This document shows, in pieces, positions 8,790-17,379 of a DNA stretch of 64,000 nucleotides. Below the pieces are notes generated by a model. That model was not told the origin of the DNA. It searched no databases and saw only the letters and a program-made list of their open reading frames with translations. The translations under genes and the position numbers were made by a program. The first letter of the stretch is position 1. Every line of letters starts with the position of its first letter. The stretch is from UBA1161 sp002311745 (GTDB lineage: Bacteria; Planctomycetota; Phycisphaerae; Tepidisphaerales; Tepidisphaeraceae): NCBI GenBank assembly GCA_050018415.1, contig JBEKAB010000015.1, positions 28,299 to 92,298 on the forward strand, given 5' to 3'.

Positions 8790-9608
8790 ATGAGCGGACC
8801 GATGAGCCAAATCCATCCCACGGCGATTGTGGATCGACTCGCCGAACTGTCCGACGACGTGCGCATCGGCGCCTACAGCATCGTGCAGGGCGGCGTGACG
8901 CTGGGCGCGGGAACGATCGTGCACGAGCATTGCCACATCCACAGCGGGTCGACCATCGGGCGCAACTGCCGGATCGGGCCGGCGGCGTTCGTCGGCTTGC
9001 CACCGCAGCATCTCAAGCACGATGGGGCCAACACCAGGCTGGTGATCGGTGATGAGGTGATCATCCGGGAGATGGTGTCGCTGCACCGCTCGATTTACCC
9101 CGGCCCCGAGCATGCCACGCGCGTGGGCAACCGCTGCATGCTGATGGTCGCATGCCACGTGGGGCACGATTCCGTGCTGGGCGACGACGTGATCCTGGCC
9201 AACGGTGTGCTTTTGGGCGGACACGTGACCGTGGGCAATCGCACGTTTCTGGGGGGCGGGGCCACGGTGCATCAGTTCGTGCGTCTGGGCCGTCTGGCCA
9301 TCATCGCCGGCAACGAGGCGATCAGCCACGACGTCCCCCCGTTTGCCGCGGCGCGCTACCGCGGGCTCAAGGGATACAACGCCGTCGGATGCAAGCGAGC
9401 GGGCATGTCGCGCGAATCCATCGCGTCCATCCGCGCCGGATACCGTTGCCTGCACACCATCCGCACCCTGCCCTTGGTCATCGCGGCCATGCGAAAGCTT
9501 CCGCACACGCCGGAGCTGCAGGAACTGATCGACTTTGTCATGACGCCCAACCGCGGGATTCTTCCCAGCGTGCATTTCCTGCACACCGGGCAGGCCGGCC
9601 CGGAATAA
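8790..9608 (+). CDS. lpxA: acyl-ACP--UDP-N-acetylglucosamine O-acyltransferase LpxA
   Basis: The first enzyme of lipid A synthesis, a cytosolic trimer that moves a hydroxyacyl chain from ACP to the 3-OH of UDP-GlcNAc. The 272 residues match the family length (about 262). The N-terminal two thirds are left-handed beta-helix hexapeptide repeats (for example 'VRIGAYSIVQGGVTLGAG'), and the catalytic His is His123 in 'ACHVGHDSVLG'. The C-terminal helical domain ends in 'RGILPSVHFLH'. The start is ATG 8790; ATG 8802 (MSQIHPTAIV) is equally plausible. It is alone here rather than beside lpxD, fabZ or lpxB. With the LptD-like gene at 43-46 kb it indicates that this cell makes LPS. Confidence 0.93.
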   Translation: MSGPMSQIHPTAIVDRLAELSDDVRIGAYSIVQGGVTLGAGTIVHEHCHIHSGSTIGRNCRIGPAAFVGLPPQHLKHDGANTRLVIGDEVIIREMVSLHRSIYPGPEHATRVGNRCMLMVACHVGHDSVLGDDVILANGVLLGGHVTVGNRTFLGGGATVHQFVRLGRLAIIAGNEAISHDVPPFAAARYRGLKGYNAVGCKRAGMSRESIASIRAGYRCLHTIRTLPLVIAAMRKLPHTPELQELIDFVMTPNRGILPSVHFLHTGQAGPE

Positions 9609-9610
9609 TC

Positions 9611-10129
9611 TCAGAATTGCATCACCGAATGCACCGGACGCGGCGCGACCTTGGCCCGGCCGTTGAGGGCGGTCAGTTCGATCAGCACCGCGATGCCCGC
9701 CAACTTGCCGCCCAGTTGATCCACCAGGTCGCAGCAGGCTTTCATCGTCCCGCCCGTGGCCAGCACGTCATCCACGACCAACACGCGCTGGCCCTTCACG
9801 ATGGCATCCGCGTGAATCTCCAGACTGTCCTGGCCGTATTCCAGGTCGTAGGTCATGGTGACGCGTTTGTAGGGCAGCTTGCCCGGCTTGCGGATCAGGC
9901 CAAACCCGGCCGACAGGCATAGCGCCACCGCCGTGCCGAAGATGAACCCGCGGCTCTCGGCCCCGACCACCAGGTCGATCCGCTTGCCGCGGAACGGATT
10001 GGCCATCAACTCCACCGCCAGCGCCAACCCCGAGGCGCTGGCCAGCAGCGGCGTGATGTCCCGAAACAAAATGCCCGGTTTGGGAAAGTCGGGAATCTCG
10101 CGGATCAAACGCTTCAGTTCGTCGATCAT
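9611..10129 (-). CDS. apt: adenine phosphoribosyltransferase
   Basis: A purine salvage enzyme that joins adenine and PRPP to give AMP. The 172 residues are the normal Apt length. Start ATG 10129 is chosen because the family N-terminus 'IDELKRLIREIPDFPKPGILFRDITPLL' begins there (quoted in part: PDFPKPGILFRDIT). The PRPP-binding loop reads 'VLVVDDVLATGGTMKA'. The substrate-side motif 'VVGAESRGFIFG' is intact. It is convergent with lpxA, with only two bases between the stop codons. Confidence 0.95.
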   Translation of the reverse strand: MIDELKRLIREIPDFPKPGILFRDITPLLASASGLALAVELMANPFRGKRIDLVVGAESRGFIFGTAVALCLSAGFGLIRKPGKLPYKRVTMTYDLEYGQDSLEIHADAIVKGQRVLVVDDVLATGGTMKACCDLVDQLGGKLAGIAVLIELTALNGRAKVAPRPVHSVMQF

Positions 10130-10207
10130 GCGGGAAAATTGTAACGGGCGGAGCCGGTTTATCACAGAAGGCGCCGCGGACGGCGAGGTGATTTAGCGGC
10201 GAGCCGT

Positions 10208-11596
10208 TCAGCGCTGCTCGCCGCTGGCCGATTGATTCATTTTCCGCGCGTTTTGGAGCAACTGATCCGCATCGGCCGGCCAGTGCTCGCGCGGCAGTTT
10301 CTCAATCTGCTCGTAAAAATACTGCGCGGCGGCGTAATCGTGCTTGGCCTCGGCATCCAAGCCGTTGGCGCGCAGGCGCATGGCCAGGGAATCCAAATCG
10401 CTGGCCGAAACCGCGGGCGTGCCCGAGGGCACCGCGGGCTTCTCCACCACCGCCGGTTTGCGGGACGAATCGGACGGCGACGGCGTCGCCTCCGCCGGCG
10501 CAGCCGGCGGGGATACCACCGGCGGCTTCATCGCCCACGGCGGCCGATCCGAAGCATCCACTTTCAGCGGCTGCGGGGTTGCCACCGGCGCCGCGGGTGG
10601 AACGGCGCGCTTCAATAAATCCCAAAGCGGCTGGCGCAGGGCGGGAACGAACATCAAGCCGCCAGCGGCGAGCACCGCCGCCCCGCTCAGAACCAGGGCG
10701 ATCGGCGTGCGGCGGCGGTCCCGGCGCGCCGGGAGCGGCGTCCGCGCGTCGGAACGCGGATCGAATTGCAGGCTGAACGCCGCGGCCAGCTCACGCGCTG
10801 AAAGAATCTTCTCCCGCGTCTGCTGTGGGCGGGACCGCGATTCCGGCCCGGCGGTATCGGGCGGCTGCAGGCCGGCCACGACAGCCATCGTCTGCGCCGC
10901 CGACGGCGCCGGCACCGGGGGACGTGCGGGGCTGCCGGGACGATTGATCCCCAGCGGCTCGGTCGAATCTGCCGCCGTCGCTTCGGGAAGCGCCGATGAC
11001 GGCTCCTTCAGCGGCCCGTTGGCCGAAGTGGATTTGGGGCTGACGTCCACGTAAAGCGTGCGGGCGGGAGTCTCGCCTTCCAGCAGGGCATCCGGATTGG
11101 GCGGCAGTTCCTGCGGTTTGTTGCAACGCGAACAGCTTTGCGCCGCCGGTTGCACCGCGGCGCCGCAGTAATAGCACAGCCCAAACTCGCGGCTGATGCC
11201 CTTGACACGGGCCGCGGAACGCCAGAACTGCTGGGTGGTCGGACCGCGAATGATCGACCGCGGCGTGACCTGGCCCTTGCGGATCAGGGCCAGAAGCGTG
11301 GCGCACTTCATCCCCGGCGCCGATAGATTGCGCGATTGCAGCACGTACCACGGCCCCAGGCGGGCGCGGGTCGTCTGACGCGTCTGCGGCGTGTTCTCCA
11401 TCAGGCAGCGCGGACAAGGCGCGTCGGACCGGTCGCAGATCGTCCCGCAAAACGGGCAGACGAACTTGCCCGCCGTGGCGGCGTTGGCCTGCGGACCTGG
11501 CGACTCGCCTTCGGTTGGAATGGCGTCGGTCGACCGACTCATGGTCTGCACTTCTTCTTCTATTGCATCTTCCCCGTCCAAGAAAAGATCTCCCAT
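10208..11596 (-). CDS. zinc-ribbon / GYF_2-like membrane-anchored protein
   Basis: About 462 residues from ATG 11596. The frame is open to a TTG at 11635, and ATG 11542 is another candidate. Near the N-terminus a four-Cys zinc ribbon (CPFCGTICDRSDAPCPRC) is followed by a segment resembling a GYF_2 domain ('GPWYVLQSRNLSAPGMKCATLLALIRKGQV' in the family plan; here GPWYVLQSR). A second four-Cys ribbon (CYYCG ... CSRC) comes next, then a long Pro/Ala-rich linker. A single membrane segment ('IALVLSGAAVLAAGGLMFVPAL') leads to a tail with a tetratricopeptide-like helix pair. Such architectures are common and uncharacterised in planctomycetes. Function unknown. Confidence 0.7.
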   Translation of the reverse strand: MGDLFLDGEDAIEEEVQTMSRSTDAIPTEGESPGPQANAATAGKFVCPFCGTICDRSDAPCPRCLMENTPQTRQTTRARLGPWYVLQSRNLSAPGMKCATLLALIRKGQVTPRSIIRGPTTQQFWRSAARVKGISREFGLCYYCGAAVQPAAQSCSRCNKPQELPPNPDALLEGETPARTLYVDVSPKSTSANGPLKEPSSALPEATAADSTEPLGINRPGSPARPPVPAPSAAQTMAVVAGLQPPDTAGPESRSRPQQTREKILSARELAAAFSLQFDPRSDARTPLPARRDRRRTPIALVLSGAAVLAAGGLMFVPALRQPLWDLLKRAVPPAAPVATPQPLKVDASDRPPWAMKPPVVSPPAAPAEATPSPSDSSRKPAVVEKPAVPSGTPAVSASDLDSLAMRLRANGLDAEAKHDYAAAQYFYEQIEKLPREHWPADADQLLQNARKMNQSASGEQR

Positions 11597-11777
11597 CAAT
11601 ATGTGGTTACCGCGGGCCCGCCATCCCTGATCCAACAGGCCGCGAAAATGTTAGCCTAGCGAAAATCGCCGCGCCCGTCCATGTCCCGTACCATGGTTGG
11701 CAAGAAATCCTTTTCCCCGCGGGCCGGTTGCACCCAAGCGGACGCCGGCTGCGACATGGGGGCCACAGTCTGATAAT

Positions 11778-12959
11778 ATGGCGGCTATGGCGGATTTGTC
11801 TTACAGAACGGCCGGTGAATCCCACGGCAAGGCGATGATCGCCCTGGTGGAGGGAATGCCCGCGGGGGTGAGCGTCGATGCCGCGTTGATCGACGCCGAG
11901 CTGCGCCGACGCCAGGGCGGTTACGGGCGCAGCGGGCGGCAGAAAATCGAGTCGGACCACGTCGAATTTCTCAGCGGCGTGCGGATGGGCAAGACGCTGG
12001 GCTCGCCGGTGGCCATGCAAATCGTCAACAAGGACGCGCGTCTGGACGATCCGGCGGCCACGCCGCCGCTGCATCGGCCCCGGCCGGGACACGCGGACTT
12101 GGCCGGGTCGGTCAAATGGCTGACGACCGATTGCCGCCAAACCCTGGAGCGCGCCAGCGCCCGCGAGACGGCCGCGCGCGTCGCCGCCGGCGCCCTGGCC
12201 CGGTGTCTGCTCCGCGAGTTCGGCATCGAGGTGTTCGGTTTCGTCCGCGCCGTCGGCACGGCCCAAGGGAAATTCGAAATCACGGAGCAAAACTGGAAAC
12301 AGTTTCTGGCCCAGCGGGATGCCTCGGAAGTGTATTGCCCGGACGCGGCGGCGGACGCGGCCATGAAGCAGTTCATCAACGAGCAGAAAATGGCTCGGGA
12401 CACCGCCGGCGGAATCGTCGAGGCGCACGTCTTCGGCTGCCCCATCGGCCTGGGAAGCTGCATGAGCTCCGATGGGCGATTGGACGGGCGCATCGCCGCG
12501 GCCGTGGCCAGCATCCAGGCTTTCAAGGGCGTGGAATTCGGCCTGGGTTTCGAGGCCGCCCGCCGGCCGGGGTCCATGGTGCACGATGAGATCGGCTTCG
12601 ATCCCGCCCAGCGCGACCAGCCCAGCCTGGGGTTCGTCCGCGGAACCAACAACGCCGGCGGTCTGGAAGGCGGAATGACCAACGGCAAACCCGTCGTCGT
12701 CCGCGGCGCCATGAAACCCATCAGCACCCTGGGCAAACCCCTCAAAAGCGTCGACCTCAACACCAAGCAGAGTTCCGAGGCCGGCTGGGAACGCTCCGAC
12801 ATCTCCGCCATTAGCGCGGCCTCGGTCATCATGGAAAACGTGATCGCCTTCGAGATCGCGCGGGCGCTACTCGAAAAATTCGGCGGGGATTCGCTGCCGG
12901 AAGTGCGGACCAATTACGAACAATTCCTGGCCACGGCGCGCAAGCTGCCCCTGTCCTAA
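11778..12959 (+). CDS. aroC: chorismate synthase
   Basis: The last step of the shikimate pathway: anti-elimination of phosphate from EPSP to chorismate, using reduced FMN. The 393 residues match the bacterial family. Signature segments are visible: 'YRTAGESHGKAMIALVEGMPAG', 'RRQGGYGRSGRQKIESD', 'RPRPGHADLAGSVKW', 'RASARETAARVAAGALAR' and the C-terminal 'KSVDLNTKQ'. The start is ATG 11778 or the ATG nine bases on (MADLSYRTAGES), which fits the family N-terminus slightly better. No ribosome site is seen. It is followed after 7 bp by a glycosyltransferase, so the two may be co-transcribed without a functional link. Confidence 0.96.
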   Translation: MAAMADLSYRTAGESHGKAMIALVEGMPAGVSVDAALIDAELRRRQGGYGRSGRQKIESDHVEFLSGVRMGKTLGSPVAMQIVNKDARLDDPAATPPLHRPRPGHADLAGSVKWLTTDCRQTLERASARETAARVAAGALARCLLREFGIEVFGFVRAVGTAQGKFEITEQNWKQFLAQRDASEVYCPDAAADAAMKQFINEQKMARDTAGGIVEAHVFGCPIGLGSCMSSDGRLDGRIAAAVASIQAFKGVEFGLGFEAARRPGSMVHDEIGFDPAQRDQPSLGFVRGTNNAGGLEGGMTNGKPVVVRGAMKPISTLGKPLKSVDLNTKQSSEAGWERSDISAISAASVIMENVIAFEIARALLEKFGGDSLPEVRTNYEQFLATARKLPLS

Positions 12960-12966
12960 ACAGCCA

Positions 12967-14271
12967 ATGTCCAGTCCCGTCTTCGGCTTTCTGGCGTTCA
13001 CCAGCGGCTCCTACGAAGGAGCGATCCTGCGCGACATGCGCTTGGCCAATGCCCTGCACCGTCGCGGATTCAAAGTCGTGGTCTACTGGATGATGGAGAC
13101 CAACCGCGAGTTGGTAGACCCAGGCATTGTGCAGCGCGTGCTGAGCCGCAGCCTGCGCTACTGGCGAGCGCGGCCCAGCGGCTTGCTCAATGCCCTGGCC
13201 AAAATCCTCGACGTCTACCACCCGCAAAGGCGGCGGCGATTTGCCCAGCAGCACCCGAATTTCGTCGCGACCCTGCTGCGCCATTTCATCTCCGCCGTGT
13301 GCGACGGCGACGACGGCGCGGTCCGGCGGCTGGAAAAATTCATGGCCCGCGACGGCGTCACGCATCTGCTGCCCACCTTCGTCATGACCTGCCCGCTGGC
13401 CCTGGCCGTCAAGCAGCGCGGCAAGCATCCGTTCGACTACCTTGCCACGTTCCAAGGCGAGGAAATTTTCGCCAATTACGCCCAGGTCGCCGGACGGCTG
13501 GAGGATTATTACGCGCAGCTTCGTAACTCTGCCGCCGCCAGCGGCTGGCCGGCCGTCGTCGTCAGCAACGATTACGCCCTGCGCTTGCGCGATGAAGTGG
13601 GACTGGATCCGGCCCGCATGAAAACGATCTACCCCGGCATCGAATTGCCCCTGGCGCAGGCCAAACCACGCTTTGAAATCCTCACGGAGATTCTGCCCCT
13701 GCGACCGGATGTTCCCATGGTCACCTATTTCGGCCGGCAGGATTCGGAAAAAGGCATCGACCTGCTGCTGTACGCCACCCGTATGCTCCGCGACCGCGGC
13801 GTGGAGTTTCAATTGGTCATCTGCGGCGGCTCGAGCTTCGGCTGGAGCTACCAGGACGTGTGCAAGCAGATCGCCCGGCACCTGCGCCTGCACGTTTTCT
13901 GGAAGCGCCGCGTCAGCGATGCGATGCGCGCGGCCCTGTACGCGCACAGCCGGTGCGTGGTTTATCCGTCGATCCACCGCGAGCCGTTCGGCATGGTGGC
14001 CGCGGAAACCATGAGCCACGGAACCCCGGTGATCGTGCCGGACCACGGCGGCATCATGGAAGTCATCGGGCAAGGCGAGCGTGTCGGCGGGCTGAGCTTC
14101 AAGGTGTGGGATACGGCGGACCTGGCGCGGCAGATCGAGCGACTGATTGTGGATGATGCGCTGTACGGTTCGCTATCGGCCGCCGCGGCCCAGATCGCCG
14201 CCCAATTCAGCGTGGAGGCGATGACGGACCAAGTGCTGGCGCATCTGGGCCTGCCCAAAAGTCCGCCGTGA
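12967..14271 (+). CDS. glycosyltransferase family 4 protein
   Basis: A 434-residue GT-B glycosyltransferase. The N-terminal domain begins 'FGFLAFTSGSYEGAILRDMRLANAL'-like (GSYEGAILRDMRLANAL), a Gly-rich loop after the first strand. The linker strand reads 'VPMVTYFGRQDSEKGIDLLL', where the donor-phosphate contact is made. The E-x7-E donor motif is 'EPFGMVAAETMSHGTPVI'. The C-terminal helix folds back ('FSVEAMTDQVLAHLGL'). It starts 7 bp after aroC, so read-through is likely. It is not closely similar to the tandem pair at 5-7.4 kb. Substrate unknown; probably glycan or glycolipid synthesis at the cytoplasmic face of the membrane. Confidence 0.85.
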   Translation: MSSPVFGFLAFTSGSYEGAILRDMRLANALHRRGFKVVVYWMMETNRELVDPGIVQRVLSRSLRYWRARPSGLLNALAKILDVYHPQRRRRFAQQHPNFVATLLRHFISAVCDGDDGAVRRLEKFMARDGVTHLLPTFVMTCPLALAVKQRGKHPFDYLATFQGEEIFANYAQVAGRLEDYYAQLRNSAAASGWPAVVVSNDYALRLRDEVGLDPARMKTIYPGIELPLAQAKPRFEILTEILPLRPDVPMVTYFGRQDSEKGIDLLLYATRMLRDRGVEFQLVICGGSSFGWSYQDVCKQIARHLRLHVFWKRRVSDAMRAALYAHSRCVVYPSIHREPFGMVAAETMSHGTPVIVPDHGGIMEVIGQGERVGGLSFKVWDTADLARQIERLIVDDALYGSLSAAAAQIAAQFSVEAMTDQVLAHLGLPKSPP

Positions 14272-14276
14272 TGGTG

Positions 14277-15812
14277 CTAATTGCGGGCGGCCGCCGCTTC
14301 ACTGCGGGCAGCCGCTTCAATGCGGGCGGCCGCCGCGGCGCGGGCGGCAAACAGCTTCTTGGCTTCGCCCACCAGATAAAAGCTGCCGGTGATGCAGATC
14401 AGATCCTCTTTGGTGACCGCGCGATTGGCGATCGCCAGGGCCTCCTGCAAATCCTCGGCCACCTGCGCCATCTTGCCGTAGAGCTCGACGTACTGTGCGG
14501 CCAGTTCGTTGGGGTCGGCGCTGCGCACGCTGTTGACTCGCGTGAAGATCACCTTGTCGGCGCCGCTGCTGATGCGGTCGAGCATGCCCGGCACGTCCTT
14601 GTCGGCGCAGCAGCCGAAGATCACGACCATCGAGTCGTAGGGGATGTGCTGGCCGATGGCCCTCATGACGGCGTCGAGGCTGGCGGCGTTGTGCGCTCCA
14701 TCCACCAGGACGCGCGGGGTTTGGCTGAGCATTTCCATGCGCCCGGCCAGGGTCACTTTCGCCAGGCCCTCCATGGCGCGGGTGTCGTTGATGGCGATGC
14801 CGCGGCCCTTGAGCCGGTCGATCACCGCCAGCGCCAACCCGCAGTTGATCGCCTGGTGCTCGCCCAGCAGGGGAACCGCCAAGTGCTCGAATTTGCTCTG
14901 GGGCGTGGTCAGGCAGATGCGATTGTGCGGACCCTGCATCCGGCTGGATTCAAAGCGGTAGCTGAATTCAATGGTCTTGCCGGTGAAATCCAGGGACGCC
15001 CCGACCTTGTGGGCGACCTTCACCAAGGCGGCCTCGGCTTCCGGGTCCTGGATGACGCTGATGGCCGGGATGCCAGGCTTGAAAATCCCCGCTTTTTCCG
15101 TGGCGATGTGCGTCAGGGTCGGACCAAGCTGAGCCATGTGATCGCGGCTGATGCTGGTGATGGCCGTCACCTCGGGCCGGATCACGTTGGTGCTGTCCAA
15201 ACGCCCGCCCAGGCCCGTTTCGACCACGGCGATCTCGACCTTCTGGTCGGCGAAGTACTTGAACGCCATGGCGGTCAGAACGTCGAAGTAGGTCGGCACA
15301 GGCCGGGATCGGTTCACGATCGGGGCCATGATCCGCACCAGGCGGGCGAAGTCCGCCCGCGGAATCATCTGGCCGTTGACGGCAATGCGTTCGCGGACAT
15401 CCACCAAATGCGGGCTGGTGTAAAGTCCGACGCTGTAGCCCGAGGCCTGGAGCATGGCGGCGATCATGCTACAAGTGCTGCCCTTGCCCTTGGTGCCGGC
15501 CACGTGGACGCTACGGAAGCGGTCCTGCGGGTTGCCCAACTTGCGCAGCAGCGTGCGCATGCGGTCCAGGTTGAAATTCTCGCTGTTATAGCGGACGATG
15601 CGGAGGCGCTCGAAATCGCTTAGAGTGGAGAGGAACCGCAGAGCTTTGGCATATGTGCGTCCGCTGGAGGGCCGATGCGCACCGTGGCTATGCGACCGCT
15701 TTTTGAGGTCGATGATGACCGGTTTGCGGACGTGCAAAGAGCCATGTCGGCCCTTGGCCGACGCGGCCTTTCGACCGGCGGCCTTGGCCCTCAGTTTCTC
15801 TCGAACAGGCAT
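14277..15812 (-). CDS. folC: bifunctional folylpolyglutamate / dihydrofolate synthase with N- and C-terminal extensions
   Basis: It adds glutamate to folates and, in many bacteria, to dihydropteroate. The Mur-ligase-fold core runs from about residue 55 to 485 and includes the P-loop 'VAGTKGKGSTCSMIA', 'GLYTSPHLVDVRERI', 'VETGLGGRLDSTNV', 'GEHQAINCGLALAV' and 'VLVDGAHNAAS'. The 511 residues exceed the usual ~430. There is a basic N-terminal extension of about 50 residues (rich in Arg and Lys), and a C-terminal Ala/Arg/Glu tail encoded by imperfect GC-rich repeats (14282-14350). The promoter boxes sit so close to ATG 15812 that the message may be leaderless, or translation may start at an inner codon. 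Confidence 0.92.
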   Translation of the reverse strand: MPVREKLRAKAAGRKAASAKGRHGSLHVRKPVIIDLKKRSHSHGAHRPSSGRTYAKALRFLSTLSDFERLRIVRYNSENFNLDRMRTLLRKLGNPQDRFRSVHVAGTKGKGSTCSMIAAMLQASGYSVGLYTSPHLVDVRERIAVNGQMIPRADFARLVRIMAPIVNRSRPVPTYFDVLTAMAFKYFADQKVEIAVVETGLGGRLDSTNVIRPEVTAITSISRDHMAQLGPTLTHIATEKAGIFKPGIPAISVIQDPEAEAALVKVAHKVGASLDFTGKTIEFSYRFESSRMQGPHNRICLTTPQSKFEHLAVPLLGEHQAINCGLALAVIDRLKGRGIAINDTRAMEGLAKVTLAGRMEMLSQTPRVLVDGAHNAASLDAVMRAIGQHIPYDSMVVIFGCCADKDVPGMLDRISSGADKVIFTRVNSVRSADPNELAAQYVELYGKMAQVAEDLQEALAIANRAVTKEDLICITGSFYLVGEAKKLFAARAAAAARIEAAARSEAAAARN

Positions 15813-15820
15813 ACTCTACC

Positions 15821-15849
15821 ATTTTAGCAATTCGGTAAAGTGCTTTCAA
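15821..15849 (-). promoter_or_regulatory. sigma-70-type promoter of folC
   Basis: On the minus strand TTGAAA (15849-15844) and TAAAAT (15826-15821) are separated by exactly 17 nt in an AT-rich island. The -10 box ends 8 nt before the annotated folC ATG (15812), so transcription would start at or next to the start codon. Confidence 0.5.
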
Positions 15850-15886
15850 CTTTACACTTAAAGGACGACAGCAAAACCATTTATAA

Positions 15887-15907
15887 GTTTTCCACCGGTT
15901 ATCCACA
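15887..15907 (+). promoter_or_regulatory. DnaA-box-like sites
   Basis: TTATCCACA at 15899-15907 is a perfect DnaA box, and the partly overlapping upstream TTTTCCACC (about 15888-15896) differs from a box by one base. Both lie in the AT-rich divergent region between folC and rimO. No dnaA, dnaN, gyrB or further box cluster is seen, so this looks like a local DnaA site rather than an origin. Confidence 0.3.
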
Positions 15908-15915
15908 ATAGGTAA

Positions 15916-17361
15916 ATGTTAGGGCATATGAACGATCGGTCGGGTATGCAAGTAGCTGGGAAAGATGTTCGATCCGTTGCATTTGTAAGTCTCGGTTGTC
16001 CCAAGAACTTAGTGGACAGCGAGCGGATGCTTGGCCTCTTGGCCGCTGATGGATTGATCGTCACTGATGACCCTGCGGAGGCGGATGCCATCGTCATCAA
16101 CACCTGTGGGTTTCTCGAGGCGTCGAAAATCGAGGCCATCGGGGAAATCCGCCGGGCGATTGAGCTGAAGCGGCGGGGAAAATGCCGGCGAGTGGTGGTG
16201 GCTGGCTGCCTGGTTCAGCGGCACAAGACTCAGCTACTGACCGAAGCACCGGGAATCGACCGCTTGGTGGGCGTGTTTGACCGCGAGCAGATTGTCGCGG
16301 CCGTCCGGGGCCAGGACAATCCCCGCCAGCCGCACGGCCATTTTCTGGGCAAGTACCACGATCTGTCCCGTCGATTGACCGCCCAATCAACCGCGTTCCC
16401 CGACGACCGCGCCCGCCTGCGCTTGACGCCGCGGCATTACGCCTATCTTCGCATCAGCGAAGGGTGCAACCAGGGGTGCGCGTTTTGCACCATTCCCTCC
16501 ATCCGCGGGCCGATGCGATCCAAGCCCGTCGAGCAAATCCTGGCCGAGGCGCGCGAGCTGGCGGCCGACGGCGCCGTGGAGCTGATTCTGATCGGTCAGG
16601 ACACCACCAGCTACGGCACGGACATCGGCTACGCCCCGGGGCTGTGCGGGCTGCTGCAAACCCTGGACCGGCAATTGAACGACGTGCATTGGCTTCGGCT
16701 CATGTACGCCTATCCCTCCTGCTTTACGGACGAGATGATCAGGACGTTGGCGCAGTGTGATCGCGTCGTGAAATACATCGACATCCCGCTGCAGCACATC
16801 AATGACCGGATGCTGGGTCTGATGCGTCGGCGGGTGACGCGGGCGCAGATCGAGACGCTCTTGGACAAGCTTCGCCGCGGGGTGCCGGGGATCGCGATTC
16901 GCACCACCTTCATCGCGGGCGCGCCAAGCGAATCCGAGCCCGAACATCAGGAGTTGGTGCGTTTCGTGCGCGATTTCGGTTTCGACATGATGGGCGTCTT
17001 TGCGTTCAGCCAGGAAAGCGGCACACCCATGGGCCGGATGGCGGGGCAACTGGACCCGAAGCTCAAGCAGCAGCGCGTCGAGGAATTGATGCTGACCCAA
17101 CAGCAGGTCGCCTTTGCCAAGGCGAAACAGCGGATCGGGCAAAAGATTGAAGTCCTGATCGACCGCGTCGTCCGTGACGCTCAGGAAATGATCGGGCGGA
17201 GTGCCGCTCAGGCGCCGGAGATCGATTCGGTGACGCGCGTCGCCGGCCAGACGGCTTATCCGGGGCAATGGATGGACGTCAAGGTCGTTGGGGCCGAGGG
17301 TTACGATTTGGTGGCGGAGGCGGCGGCCCGGAAGCTGCCCCAGCTCAACGTCCTCCGGTAA
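15916..17361 (+). CDS. rimO: ribosomal protein S12 methylthiotransferase RimO
   Basis: A radical-SAM enzyme with two 4Fe-4S clusters that methylthiolates Asp88 of ribosomal protein S12. The 481 residues show the UPF0004 N-domain beginning 'VAFVSLGCPKNLVDSERML', which separates RimO from MiaB. The radical-SAM CxxxCxxC motif is in 'SEGCNQGCAFCTIP' (Cys184, 188, 191), followed by 'KYIDIPLQHINDRML'. A C-terminal TRAM-like domain is present ('QKIEVLIDRVV ... GQWMDVKVVGAEGYDLVAE' in part). ATG 15916 and ATG 15928 each have a weak AGG upstream, so the exact start is uncertain. It is transcribed divergently from folC. Confidence 0.94.
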   Translation: MLGHMNDRSGMQVAGKDVRSVAFVSLGCPKNLVDSERMLGLLAADGLIVTDDPAEADAIVINTCGFLEASKIEAIGEIRRAIELKRRGKCRRVVVAGCLVQRHKTQLLTEAPGIDRLVGVFDREQIVAAVRGQDNPRQPHGHFLGKYHDLSRRLTAQSTAFPDDRARLRLTPRHYAYLRISEGCNQGCAFCTIPSIRGPMRSKPVEQILAEARELAADGAVELILIGQDTTSYGTDIGYAPGLCGLLQTLDRQLNDVHWLRLMYAYPSCFTDEMIRTLAQCDRVVKYIDIPLQHINDRMLGLMRRRVTRAQIETLLDKLRRGVPGIAIRTTFIAGAPSESEPEHQELVRFVRDFGFDMMGVFAFSQESGTPMGRMAGQLDPKLKQQRVEELMLTQQQVAFAKAKQRIGQKIEVLIDRVVRDAQEMIGRSAAQAPEIDSVTRVAGQTAYPGQWMDVKVVGAEGYDLVAEAAARKLPQLNVLR

Positions 17362-17379
17362 TCCAGTGCCGGATTTGCC

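Noticed and set aside
15813..15927. A chromosomal origin
   Set aside because: One perfect DnaA box and one near-match are not enough, and no dnaA, dnaN or AT-rich unwinding repeats are nearby.
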